Shown here: positions 1-9,500 of the stretch, piece after piece
Layout of the letters: the number at the start of each line of letters is the position of its first letter
Position numbering within the stretch: the stretch's first letter is position 1
Source of the DNA: Podochytrium sp. JEL0797
Taxonomy: Eukaryota > Chytridiomycota > Chytridiomycetes > Chytridiales > Chytriomycetaceae
Reading direction: 5' to 3'
DNA: 24,629 nucleotides
Assembly: GCA_027596195.1 (NCBI GenBank)
Contig: JADGJG010000306.1
Span: forward strand, 1-24,629
Notes under the pieces: model-generated
What the model saw: only the letters and a program-made list of their open reading frames with translations
Database searches by the model: none
Told to the model about the DNA's origin: nothing
Position numbers and translations under genes: made by a program

Positions 1-1060
1 ACGTTTAGATTTTCAACTGCAAAAACACGCGCTCTTATAGCGCTCAAACCACTCAAAATGGAAAATCGAAGAAAAATCCCGCATGCACCAGCTGCACGCG
101 CCATCACCGAATCACTGTAGGAATACAACTTACACCAACACCATAGGAAAAGAGCCCGCGTGCACCAACTATATAAATGCCATCAGCGAGATACGATAAA
201 AACCGATTGGGATCGAAATCCTTGCAATACGATAAGAGAATCATCACTCAAACTGCCAAGAGTACAAGCTTTGCCAAGCACTCAAAAGCCAAGCGTATAA
301 GCTATTTCATCCAGAAGCAACCGCGCACTACGACTCCGCAAAGTAAAGAAAGTCGAAGTGCAGCGTGTTAGGAATCGCGATTCCTAACATCAAATGCGAT
401 CAATACTGAAACCTCAAAGTTACAAAATCCAATCACCTGAATCCATTCCCAAAATGGATCTACAAAGCCATACCTTCCAAGGAGAGAGGGGAAAACAGTC
501 CAGGTGTGTTTGAAAGCCATGCAACAAAGGGATGCCTAGATGGCTTGATGTAAAGAGACTCAAAGGTCAATAGCAAGGGGGATGTCAGCATAGGAGATGC
601 AAGATAGTGCATGCTCTAGTACCAAACCTTCATGAATCTCCATCAGTAATCGAAGATGGACAAAAGACACAAAGTGTGATGATGTAATCACAGATGACCA
701 TTGCTGATGCGTCAACATGGAATCCTGACATCTGTTAACTGAAGACAAAACCTAGCCAACCCCGTGTGAGATGGGAATCTCACAGAAATTGTATAGGCCA
801 TAGTCCTTGGAGTTGGTGGTCATATAGGAATTAGAGTTAATGGTTTTCAATTTTGTGTCATTTATAAAACTTATTTTATAAGTTTTTTGAGCTTGACAAA
901 AAAATCTTGTTGATGAATTCCCATCCATTAAACCCCCTTTTTCCCTTTCAATACCCAAAATGAATAGGATAGATACACCCAATGACTAACATTTAGCCCT
1001 GCCACCTACCCCATCATATGTCTCCAGAGTCCAGAACAGTTGATGAAAAACTTTTGACCC
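1..1060. other. Gene-free left end
   Basis: No coding region could be supported here on either strand. The longest open frames are about 60-80 codons, show no recognisable domain, and do not extend each other through plausible splice sites. The stretch is AT-richer than the genes to its right. It contains the palindrome listed separately and a small hairpin at 866-886 (8-bp arms, 5-base loop). It may be decayed repeat or transposon sequence, but nothing in it identifies a family. Confidence 0.5.
366..389. repeat. 24-bp perfect palindrome
   Basis: Every base from 366 to 389 pairs with its mirror position around a central TCGCGA. The outer ends read TGTTAGGAAT and ATTCCTAACA, so the palindrome starts with TG and ends with CA, as LTR retrotransposon ends do. 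A purine-rich stretch lies just upstream (about 340-359). No LTR body, primer-binding site or retrotransposon protein is visible nearby, so this is a structural observation only. Confidence 0.9.
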
Positions 1061-1823
1061 AATCAATCCATGTTGATGTCCTTTTTGGGGCCACCCCCAA
1101 CAAAAACCTCCACCCACCCCTTCACCTCCCCCACCTCCACACCAACCTGCACATACATCACCTCCAACACTCTCACAATCATCTGTCCCCAACTGCCTCT
1201 TGCTCCACCCCTGCCCAACCTCGGAATCACGTACACCTTTTCCAACAAATCTCGTGCACCAGGTGATGAGAGAGACTTGTGATCCACAGATGCACCAAAT
1301 ATTCCAACAACAACCCTCCCTCCTCCTCCCCACACCCTTCAAAATCAACCTCCTCTAAATGCAGCAACCCACTCACCCCAAACCCAACCACAAATGCCTC
1401 CCCACCCCCATCTCCACCCCCACCACTCCCACCAACCATATACATATCAAGCCGTTGAGGAAGCATCAACACAGTTCTTCCGACATGTGTACTAAACATG
1501 AAGGGGATAGAAGTAGCAGCATTCGAAGGATCCATGTCCAGCGCCCAAGTCGCAAGCCCAGGAAACATATCAAGATGTTTTTGAATCAGGATGTGTCTGA
1601 AGGATCCACTTTGAGAGACCAAGTCACAAGCGTGGGGATCATGTCAAGGTGTTTTTGAATTGGGAAAAAAAAAGTCAAAGAGGGTTGTTTGAGTTTTCTA
1701 TATGAGGGTGTCGAGACTCGCAGTTGCCACTGGGAACAGTGGAATAGGGAAGCCCTGTCACTGAATCAGGTATAAAAGAAATTGATGGCTTCCGGGCTGT
1801 TGAGCTCCACTGAAGATTCCAGG
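1061..1823 (-). pseudogene. Partial, decayed duplicate of the COG7 3' coding region
   Basis: From about 1090 to 1805 this segment aligns, in the same orientation, with about 1994-2670 of the intact COG7 gene next to it. It would encode the C-terminal quarter of the protein. Shared landmarks are the glycine run, the stretch ending HLVHE, the segment EKVYVIPRLGRGGAR and the end KGWVEVFVGGG. The reading frame is broken: an insertion near 1250 shifts the frame after HLVHE, and another indel hits the segment matching QLGTDVDYIV. There are also a small in-frame loss where the parent has SLSPS and a 74-bp internal duplication. It has no promoter or 5' exons of its own. A similar approximately 20-base sequence occurs at 1061-1080 and 1824-1845, consistent with a tandem duplication. 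It is almost certainly non-functional, though it might be transcribed by read-through from COG7. Confidence 0.88.
1525..1672. repeat. 74-bp imperfect tandem duplication inside the COG7 pseudogene
   Basis: Two units start with GAAGGATCCA at 1525 and 1599 and each contains a CAAGTC(G/A)CAAGC block followed by a TCAAG(A/G)TGTTTTTGAAT block. The intact COG7 gene has this segment once (about 2455-2515). The duplication therefore arose after the copy separated from its parent. The two units have since diverged from each other, so it is not recent. Confidence 0.8.
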
Positions 1824-1895
1824 ATCAATAATCCACATTGATGTCAAAAAACAAAATGATCCAATAAAAAATACACTTTCAAAAAACAATCTCCT

Positions 1896-4678
1896 CTATT
1901 CAATAATCCCACAAATCCTCGCAACCTTCCTCCCCACCTCCCCCTTGCCCCCTCCCTCCCCACCCTCCCTCACCCCCTCCCTCAACCCCTCCACCCCACC
2001 GCCAACAAAAACCTCCACCCACCCCTTCACCTCCGCAACCTCCGCCCCCACCTGCACATCCATTGCCTCCAACACCCGCACAATGTAATCCACATCCGTC
2101 CCCAACTGCCTCGCTCCACCTCTACCCAACCTCGGAATCACATACACCTTTTCCAACAACTCGTGCACAAGGTGACGAGAGAGACTCGTGATCCATAGGT
2201 GGACTACATCTTCCAACAACAACCCTCCCTCCTCCTCCCCAGCACCTTCGAAATCACTCTCCTCCAAATGCGGTAACCCCCTCACCCCAAACCCAACCGC
2301 ACCCGCTTCCCCTCCCCCATCTCCACCACCTCCACTCCCACCCACCATATGCATATCAAACCGCTGCGGAAGCGTCAGCACAGTCTCCCCAACACGTGTA
2401 ATAAACACACTTGGTGAGAGACTCGTGAAGGGCATCGAGTCTGCTGCGTTCGTGGGGTCAACTTCGAGGGACCAAGTCGCAAGCCCAGAAACCGTATCAA
2501 GGTGTTTTTGAATCGGCAAGAACAGAACGTCAAAGAGAGTCGTTTGGGTTTTGTGGACGAGGGTGTCGAGACGTGCGGTGGCCACGGGGAACAGTGGGAT
2601 CGTCTCAGAAGAAGGGTCGCTTACGCGGGTGTAAAAGGAATTGATGGCATCCGGGGTGTTGAGAGCGGATTTTTGAAACAGGGATATGGCGGAAACGCAG
2701 TCAAACACGGACGCGTTTTCGACGGGTTTAGCGGCCTCAACGCCTTTGACGGCCTCACCTTTCGCAGACTCCAACTTGGGTTCCGCAACAACCAACGCAT
2801 CCACGCCTCCCGACTCGAGTCGCTCCAACCCCCTCAAAGCATCCACCATCCGCCCCCGTTCCCGCCCCAACAACCCCCTCAACCCCACTTCCTCCCGTTC
2901 CAACCCTTCCTTGAAACCCTTCAAAACACCCAACAACCTCACCCCCAACTCAAACGCAGCCCACTCCCGTCCATCACTTTCCTGCTGCTGCCCAACCCCA
3001 AACTCATCCTCCTCCTCCTCCCCCTTCCCATCACCCACAAACACCACAACCTCATGCACACTATCCTCCGGAATCCCACCAAGTCCCGCAATCCCCGCAA
3101 CCACCGCCCCCATTCGATTCACAACCATCCCCAAAAACGAATCCACAACCGCAACAAACGCTTCACTCGCAAACCCCGCGGTAAACCTCACGCCACTCTT
3201 CAACACCGCACGCACCGTCTCCCACACCCGTTCGAGAACGAGATCAACGACTGCATCCATTGTGACCCTCAACCTCGCCACCGACGCCTGCGGCGTTTGC
3301 GGCGCCCCACGCGCGACGGTAAACAGATCCGAGAGTCGTGCAGCAAGGTACGTCGAGACGAGGGACGCATAAGTCTGATGGTACGGACAAAACGGTTCGA
3401 GGAACGGGAACGCCCACGTCGTCAAATCGATTTTATGGCTCGACGCGTTCGCGGCAGTGGTTGAATGAGGAAGTGTTGGGTGGGTCGATGTAGTAAGGTG
3501 CAGAGTCGATGGTCGTTTGGCCACGGATTGCGAAGCCACAGGCAGAGCGACGGGTGCAGTTGCCAAGGAAATCAATTCGCGTTCAATCGAAACGCACCAG
3601 GAAACCGAGGTTTCGAATGCGTCGGCGAGGGTGTGTGTGAATTCGGGAGAAGACTTGAGTCGGTCAAGAGAGAAACGGAGGGATGGTTTGAGAGAGTTGA
3701 AGGTTTGGTGAATCAGTTTGATGAGGGTGGCTGGGATTTCAGTGGGAAAGAGGTTGTGGGTCCAGCTGACATGAAGAATTCGAATTTCGTGAGTGAATGG
3801 CGTGGGATTCAAACGAGGAATCAATGAATGTAGATGAATGTTGCATACCGAATCTCGTTCCTCAAAAACTCCAGTGCAAACGACAGAAACTTGTCGAGAC
3901 CTTGCAGGAAACCAGGACCCGAATCCATCGCAAACGCATCGTTCACCCTCCGCCATTCGAGCAACAAAGGCGCCTTGGCAGCCTTAAAGTAACAAACGCG
4001 AAAATCATCGGGTCGTTGGATATGATCAAACAGGGTGCGCAAATGAGAAACAGCCGGATCGTCATGCTCCTCAAACGCTTGCATCAATTTTGGCAAAACG
4101 GCCTGGTACAGCTGGTTCTGCAGCGAATGCAGCAACGTGCGACGGTCTTCGTACTCGGGGGTGCCCTGCAGAAGGACCAAGGAGCGCGAAGCCTCTGCGA
4201 GTCTCTTTGCGGCCTTGTCAAAGTCGTTTTGGTCAAAGAGCTCGTCTAGTTCCTGGGTCAGCGAGTTCCAGTTCTCTGCCTCTTGGAGGGCCTTGTTTTG
4301 AGTTAGTGAGTGTGAGTCTTGGAAAGAAAGACTCTCACAGACCTCCTTTGCGCTCTTCATTCTCGACCTGATTGTGTCTTGCAGCAAAAGACAGTCGAAA
4401 GCGTCGTTCATTTCGAAACCCGTCGCCGCCTTTTTGTTGAGGGCTTCTCTGAGGTTGTCGATGTCGTCGCGCGCAAAGCGAAGGTCTGCGCTGAGACGAG
4501 GCGCGGCGGCGGCGGCATCAGCGCAGAGCAACGAAATGTGTTGGTGCTGCTGCGACGCGGAAACAACCAAGTCCGTAAAGAGAACTTGGCACAACGCCTC
4601 GGAGTCTTCGCTGAAGTCTCTCAACCCTGAAAAGAGCTGCGCGTTGGCCCACGCTTTCGCCGCAGAAGAAGTCTTCAT
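1896..4678 (-). CDS. COG7: Conserved oligomeric Golgi complex subunit 7 (COG7)
   Basis: Spliced gene, complement(join(1896..3765,3849..4291,4343..4678)), 882 residues; animal COG7 is about 770. COG7 belongs to lobe B of the COG tether, which captures recycling vesicles at the Golgi. Family matches seen: SRMKSAKE joined to ALQEAENW across the first splice, the block with LLQGTPEYEDRR, IRWTHNLFP after the second splice, and near the C-terminus QLGTDVDYIVRVLEAM, which corresponds to the QLATDIDYL region of animal COG7. The 51-bp intron (4292-4342) is a multiple of three without a stop, has a CTAAC branch site and starts with GTCTGT; removing it restores exact spacing to the family. The 83-bp intron (3766-3848) starts GTATGC. 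ATG 4678 is preferred to the in-frame ATG at 4744, which would leave only 6 bp to the divergent neighbour. An acidic and Gly-rich insert accounts for the extra length. The family assignment is firm; the exact start is less so. Confidence 0.93.
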
Positions 4679-4750
4679 AGCAAAATTTTTGTTGTCCTTT
4701 GAGAATTCGAGACAGAGCACCATTACTTTTTTTACAACCATCAATTAGGA
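4679..4750. promoter_or_regulatory. Short divergent promoter between COG7 and the MYND gene
   Basis: Only 72 bp separate the two proposed start codons, which face away from each other. The region has a short T-run and no obvious TATA element. Both genes presumably share this core, with 5' leaders that may overlap. This is inferred from the layout. Confidence 0.5.
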
Positions 4751-6113
4751 ATGTCAACTCCGATCGAATCTCCCCATCCAACCCCCCACATCAGCGGATG
4801 TGCCATTTGCGGCTATTTCTATAATCTCAAACGCTGTGCCGGATGCCACTGCGTGTTCTACTGTTCTCCCCAGCATCAGAAGCAGGATTGGAAGAACCAC
4901 AAGACCAAATGTGCGGAACTGAAGGCTTCAAGGGAGCAACTGTCCCATGATGGAGTGATGGACGCTGAAAGGTGTCGCTTGATGCTGACGGAAGGTGCGT
5001 AATTCAGCTCATTCCCCCTCGCCCAACCCCCCCCCCCCCCGTGGTCGCAATTGCTCATCCACTACGGCAGGACTGCGCATCTGCAACGCCATTCAGGCTC
5101 CGAACCTCCCTAAAGCCCAAGTACTTGCCAAAACCACACGCATGTACACCATTGCTCAAGACATGAAGAAATGGCCAGATCATCGCACCATCGACGCTGT
5201 ACCCATGTTCATCATGTATGCTATTGGAGCGTATGTCCGCTCTAAAGTCTGTGCGAACTTGGACACATCTATATCCGCATGCCGCGAGATTCTAGAGAGT
5301 GGGTGGCAGGACTCGAAACGTTATCAAAGCGAAATGATCGGCATGGCCATACATGTGCCCGTACCTGTGGCCATGTTTCATGAACTCTTGGGCTTGATCG
5401 AGAATCAGGCAGGGAACCATGCCGAATCTGTTGCCGCGTATCAACGCGCTTTGGGTAAACACCGACAATCTCTCGAACGTTACGTTGCGGACGCGAATGT
5501 GGCCAAGCAACATCAGACGGAGGATTCCATTCGGAAAGTCTCGGCCGCCATGATCAAATCCGCACATGCCATTCTCAACCACTCGCTGGTAGATCAGTGT
5601 TATCACTCGGGGGTCGCGTTTACTCGACTTACGGAGGAGCAGAGGCTTTCCTTCCGATTGGATTACGCTAATATGCTGGTGGATCGAATCGGTTCGTGTT
5701 TCAAATCACTTCAGCAATCTCCCACCCGTCCCACGACTCCCCCCTTTCTTTCCGTACATGCCGACCTGTGCATTGGGATTCAAAAGCACTGCGACTCTCT
5801 CGAACAAGTGTACAATGTCGTAATCCAAGAATCGAAAGAGAGCAACCATTTCTACTTTTGGCACTCTGCCGTTCTGAACCGGATGTATCTCTGCGCGTCG
5901 CAGCCGATCAATGAAGAGCGGGCTGTTGAATGTGCCAAGTTAATTTTGCGAATGCATCCGTGTTGTCATGCGAATGGGGTGTTGTGTCCGAGGGCGCGTT
6001 TCGCGAATCGTGTAGTCAACCCAGATCAAGGGGGTACGATACTGAAGGCGGATGTGGTGGAGTGTAATGCTCCGTGTGAGAAAGAGTGGGGGCGGTATCG
6101 GTTGGAGAAGTGA
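4751..6113 (+). CDS. MYND-type zinc-finger protein
   Basis: Two exons, join(4751..4994,5071..6113), 428 residues. The N-terminal MYND finger is complete: ligands C17, C20, C29, C32, C38, H42, H50 and C54, with the usual YC, HQ, W47 and HK positions. MYND fingers bind proline-rich peptides and act as protein-protein adaptors. The rest (about 90-428) is mostly helical in appearance. It includes a segment around GNHAESVAAYQRAL that resembles a tetratricopeptide-type helix pair, but no SET or other catalytic motif is visible. The intron (76 bp) starts GTGCGT, ends ACGGCAG and joins GAA-G to GA-CTG in frame. It includes a 14-base C-run. The function of the C-terminal part is unknown. The finger assignment is certain; the gene model is well supported. 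Confidence 0.88.
5027..5040. repeat. C14 homopolymer in the MYND-gene intron
   Basis: Fourteen consecutive C residues lie inside the intron 4995-5070. Such runs vary in length and are prone to sequencing error, but being intronic this one does not affect the reading frame. Confidence 0.9.
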
Positions 6114-6173
6114 ATTTGATTCACGTTTGTGTTGTTTTGCAAGTTGGATTAGTGGAGTTGTCGCGAATGGGTG

Positions 6174-6179
6174 AATAAA
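6174..6179 (+). terminator. Probable poly(A) signal of the MYND gene
   Basis: AATAAA about 60 bases after the stop codon at 6113. A second AATAAA at 6269-6274 could be an alternative. Confidence 0.45.
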
Positions 6180-6328
6180 AAGAGCGACAGTGTTCTGCTG
6201 TCTGTTGGCGGGAAGGACGCTGCTTCCAAAGCTGACAATTCCAACATTCCACACCATCACAAGCAAAGAATAAAATAATGAATGAAATAAACTAATCCCA
6301 TTCTTCACCACTTCAACCCATCAACTCT

Positions 6329-6384
6329 TGACGTCTGGAAACTTCCATCGCCACGTGCTTAAAAAGGTCTTGCTCATTGACGTC
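6329..6384. promoter_or_regulatory. Candidate THADA promoter elements: two CRE-type sites and an E-box
   Basis: TGACGTC occurs at 6329-6335 and again at 6378-6384, the core recognised by ATF/CREB-type bZIP factors. CACGTG, recognised by bHLH factors, lies between them at 6352-6357. The cluster lies about 160-215 bp before the THADA start codon. The motifs are visible directly; their use as regulatory sites is inferred. Confidence 0.4.
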
Positions 6385-6545
6385 GAGTGGGTCACCGAGT
6401 TTCACCCAACCGATACACCAAAGAGCTATGAGTTTTGGTGGGAACTGCTAAATACGGCAAAGCGTGCTTACCCATCGAGCAGCAGCAATTCGGTAGAATT
6501 CCAGTAAACTTCGCACATTGGCATTTTTTTTTGTTTTTTGTCGGA

Positions 6546-9500
6546 ATGCGCAACAAGAAGTTCAAGGCATCGCCGCAATCGCAGACGCTGATTGCCATCC
6601 AGCAAAAGTGGAGAGAATGCGTGATTGCCATCGAAGAGGATGATCAAGTCACTGCCTGCGACAACAAGTCCATCAAAGCCCTGCGTGACGCTCTCGTCAA
6701 ATTCACCTCCAGTAACACCACAATTGAAGACCAAATGCAGGCAATCAGAGCAATCGGTATGTGCTTTTGAATCATCTCGAATCAAGACATATCTATCCGT
6801 CTAATTTGCAACCACCTTCCCCTTACTGGCGAATCGCGATCATTCGCAACCCACAGCCCAACACCTGTCCACCATGCGCTCCACCAAAACCGCAACCCAC
6901 AAAGACTGCGCAGTCTTGTCCAAAATCATTCTCTCAGCCGTGATCCCCATCTGCACTGCCGCCTTCTTCAGCGACGCCGAGCAATCCGCCCGCACAGCCC
7001 TCCTGTCCGTCTTTTCGCGCATCCACGAAGTCGAAACCGCCATTCTCCATCCAACCCTTCGCGGTATCAACCCAAACGCGTTGTTTGATGCCCTGAAAGC
7101 CGCGTTTGAAGCAAACCTGTCGCACTTTTTGGACACGCAAACTGAATTTGTCTCTGCTGCCACGTTCGATTGGTCCCGTGTTTCGAGTGTTTGTCTCGTT
7201 CTCCTGAATACCGTCGATTGGAGTGTTGGAATTTCTGTTGTCTTGCGTTCGCTCGAAAACAATGTCCTTTCCTTTTGTCGGCTTTTGACCAATGTCAAGA
7301 CTGCCATTGACTCTTCTGTTGATGGAGCCGAGAAAGAGGACGCTTTGGTCCTGTCCCAAAAGACGCGAGCATGCCACGACATTTTGAAAACCCTCGCGTC
7401 GTTATTTGCCAAACTCGGCAACCCCGAAACCAAACCCTTCTCCTTCTTGGCCCCCGGTGGCCCCCACGCAGAAGCAGGCCAGCTCCTCTTGACCCAATCC
7501 ATCCAAATCACATTCTCGGACCCCAAGATTTATTTCCGCGATTGTCAGTTCATGGCTGGAATCGTGGCGGGTTGGGTTTTGGAAACCACGTCACATTTGA
7601 ACCAACGCGCGTGGATTGGACCCGTGTTTTTTGGGCAAGTGGCGGAAAAGGGGTCGGCGATTTCGCAGTTGAAAGGATTGGTTGGGCAAGCGTTGGATGA
7701 TCCAGAGTCCTTTTATCCGTTGCTCTGCTTTTTGCGTGGGATTCTTACAACGATTGGAACGGAGGCTCCTCTGATTCAGCACGGGTATGTACTGTTTTTC
7801 TCAGGATTCGCGTATTACCAATCCGCTCACGCCGCACTGCACTCTCCCAGGAACATTTCCCTATTCTCAGAACTCTACAAAATGATTCTAAAAGTCATCC
7901 AAGTCTCTTCCGACTCCGCCACTCGCGTTCTCGCGTTCCAAACCCTCGCCACATGGATGGCCATTCTCAAAGACTCTCTCGTCCAGGGTCAACCAACCCC
8001 CGCCGGCGTTTCCATCCTCGCCGTGTTCGAAACCTCGTTTGACCTCGTATTCACGTTCTGGGAAGACCCCGTGGACTCCATGCAACACAAGTTGAAGGAC
8101 GTGTTTGTGGCGATGCTTGAAATCATTGCGTTCTTCCGAAAGAGTGGTGCGAATCAAGAAGGAGCGTTGGATTCGAAGGAAGCGTCGTTTCTGTTTGAGA
8201 TTGTGGATAACCTGCTGAAAGCGGATTGGCAACGCAAGGTCAAGTACGATTTGCTGGCGCACTTGTTGCTCGTGATTCGACCCGAAGAGATTTTGAAGCT
8301 CCGAAGCGATTTCTTGATTACGTGTTTTGACGTGATGAGGTACTGTCTTATCTCATTCTTACCGCGTGATTGATGCTCACGAAAAAAACCAGCAATCTCT
8401 CCATGTCCTCCCGCATCTCCTCGCTTCTGATCCGCTTCTTCTCCGCCCTCTTCTCCTCCCCCGAAAGCCTCACCCCCCACTCCTCCATCACCTGGCTCAA
8501 GCCCTTCTGCTACGCCCTCTCGAACCCTTCCATCCACCTCCGCCGCGCCGTTTCAGAAAGCCTCGTGGGTCTCGTGTTCAAAGACCACAAATCGCATTTT
8601 GAGATGCTCCTCCACGCGTTCGAGGAAGCCGCGAAACCTGTCCCCAGCGACTCGGGTGTGGCGATCAACATGGAGTATCACCTCCACGGATCCATCTGCG
8701 TTCTCAAAACGGGACGCATGCTCGGATTCCTCGAACCGTCCTTTTTGAACCAAACTCTTGAAACAACCAGCGAAGAAGACGCAGTGTTCACGCGATCCGT
8801 GGTCCACAGCGCGATTGGACATCCCGACGCGAATATTCGGATGGACGTTTGTGGGTTGTTGTGTGACAGTGCGAGAGCTTTGGCGGAACCGGGGGTCGAA
8901 GAGTTGGAGTTTGTGAAACTCTTTTTGAGTGTGAATGCGGCGGATTCGCGGTCCGAGTTTCGACAGAAATTGTGAGTTTAGTTTTTTGTTTGATTTCTTT
9001 GGGCGGAATCGCTGACTCGTTTTCACAGGTTCGGAAACGTTCACAAGTTGATTTTCCGGATCAGAAAGTGTTTGTACGCGAACCAGAGAGTCGTGAAGGA
9101 GCGCGGCGCATTCCTAGCCAAAAACGCGGGCAGTGCCGAGACGCGCGACGAAGCTACCCAACTCGTTGCAGACGCGCAACAAAAAATTGCTGTCAAGATG
9201 GGATTTTTGAACTGGTTGATGGAGTTTGCGGTGGGGCTCCTTTGTTTTTCATATCACGTGGTGCTTGGAATTTTGCTGAATCGTTTTTGCTAGGTCATCT
9301 CGCTATCCCCCGGATCCTCCTTCCCACGCACCACATCCGCCCTCGTCCTCCTCTCCACAATCCGAGACGCCGAAGAGATGCCACTCGATTCCACTTTCAA
9401 CAAGGGCCTGTCGTCCGAATTCTCAACCTTCCACAACGCTTCCTGCGCGGCGGCGTTGACGTCGATTCTGCTCAATGATACGTATGAGCCGAGTAGGCAG

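Larger units (their letters stand above)
6114..6545 (+). other. Intergenic region between the MYND gene and THADA
   Basis: No complete gene is seen. The left part holds the likely 3' end of the MYND gene, with AATAAA motifs at 6174-6179 and 6269-6274. The right part is the likely THADA promoter. A 73-codon frame (6286-6504, stop 6505-6507) is open and looks protein-like (it includes LLIDVEWVTEFHP) but has no ATG and matches no family I recognise. A T-rich stretch (about 6522-6540) lies just before the THADA start. Confidence 0.5.

Noticed and set aside
2502..3464. 320-codon open frame on the plus strand
   Set aside because: It lies entirely antisense to COG7, which has clear family similarity; its Pro/His/Arg-rich composition is what the complement of a GC-rich coding frame gives.
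6840..7526. 228-codon minus-strand frame over the start of THADA
   Set aside because: It is antisense to THADA exon 2, with no domain and no splice continuation; a shadow of a real gene.
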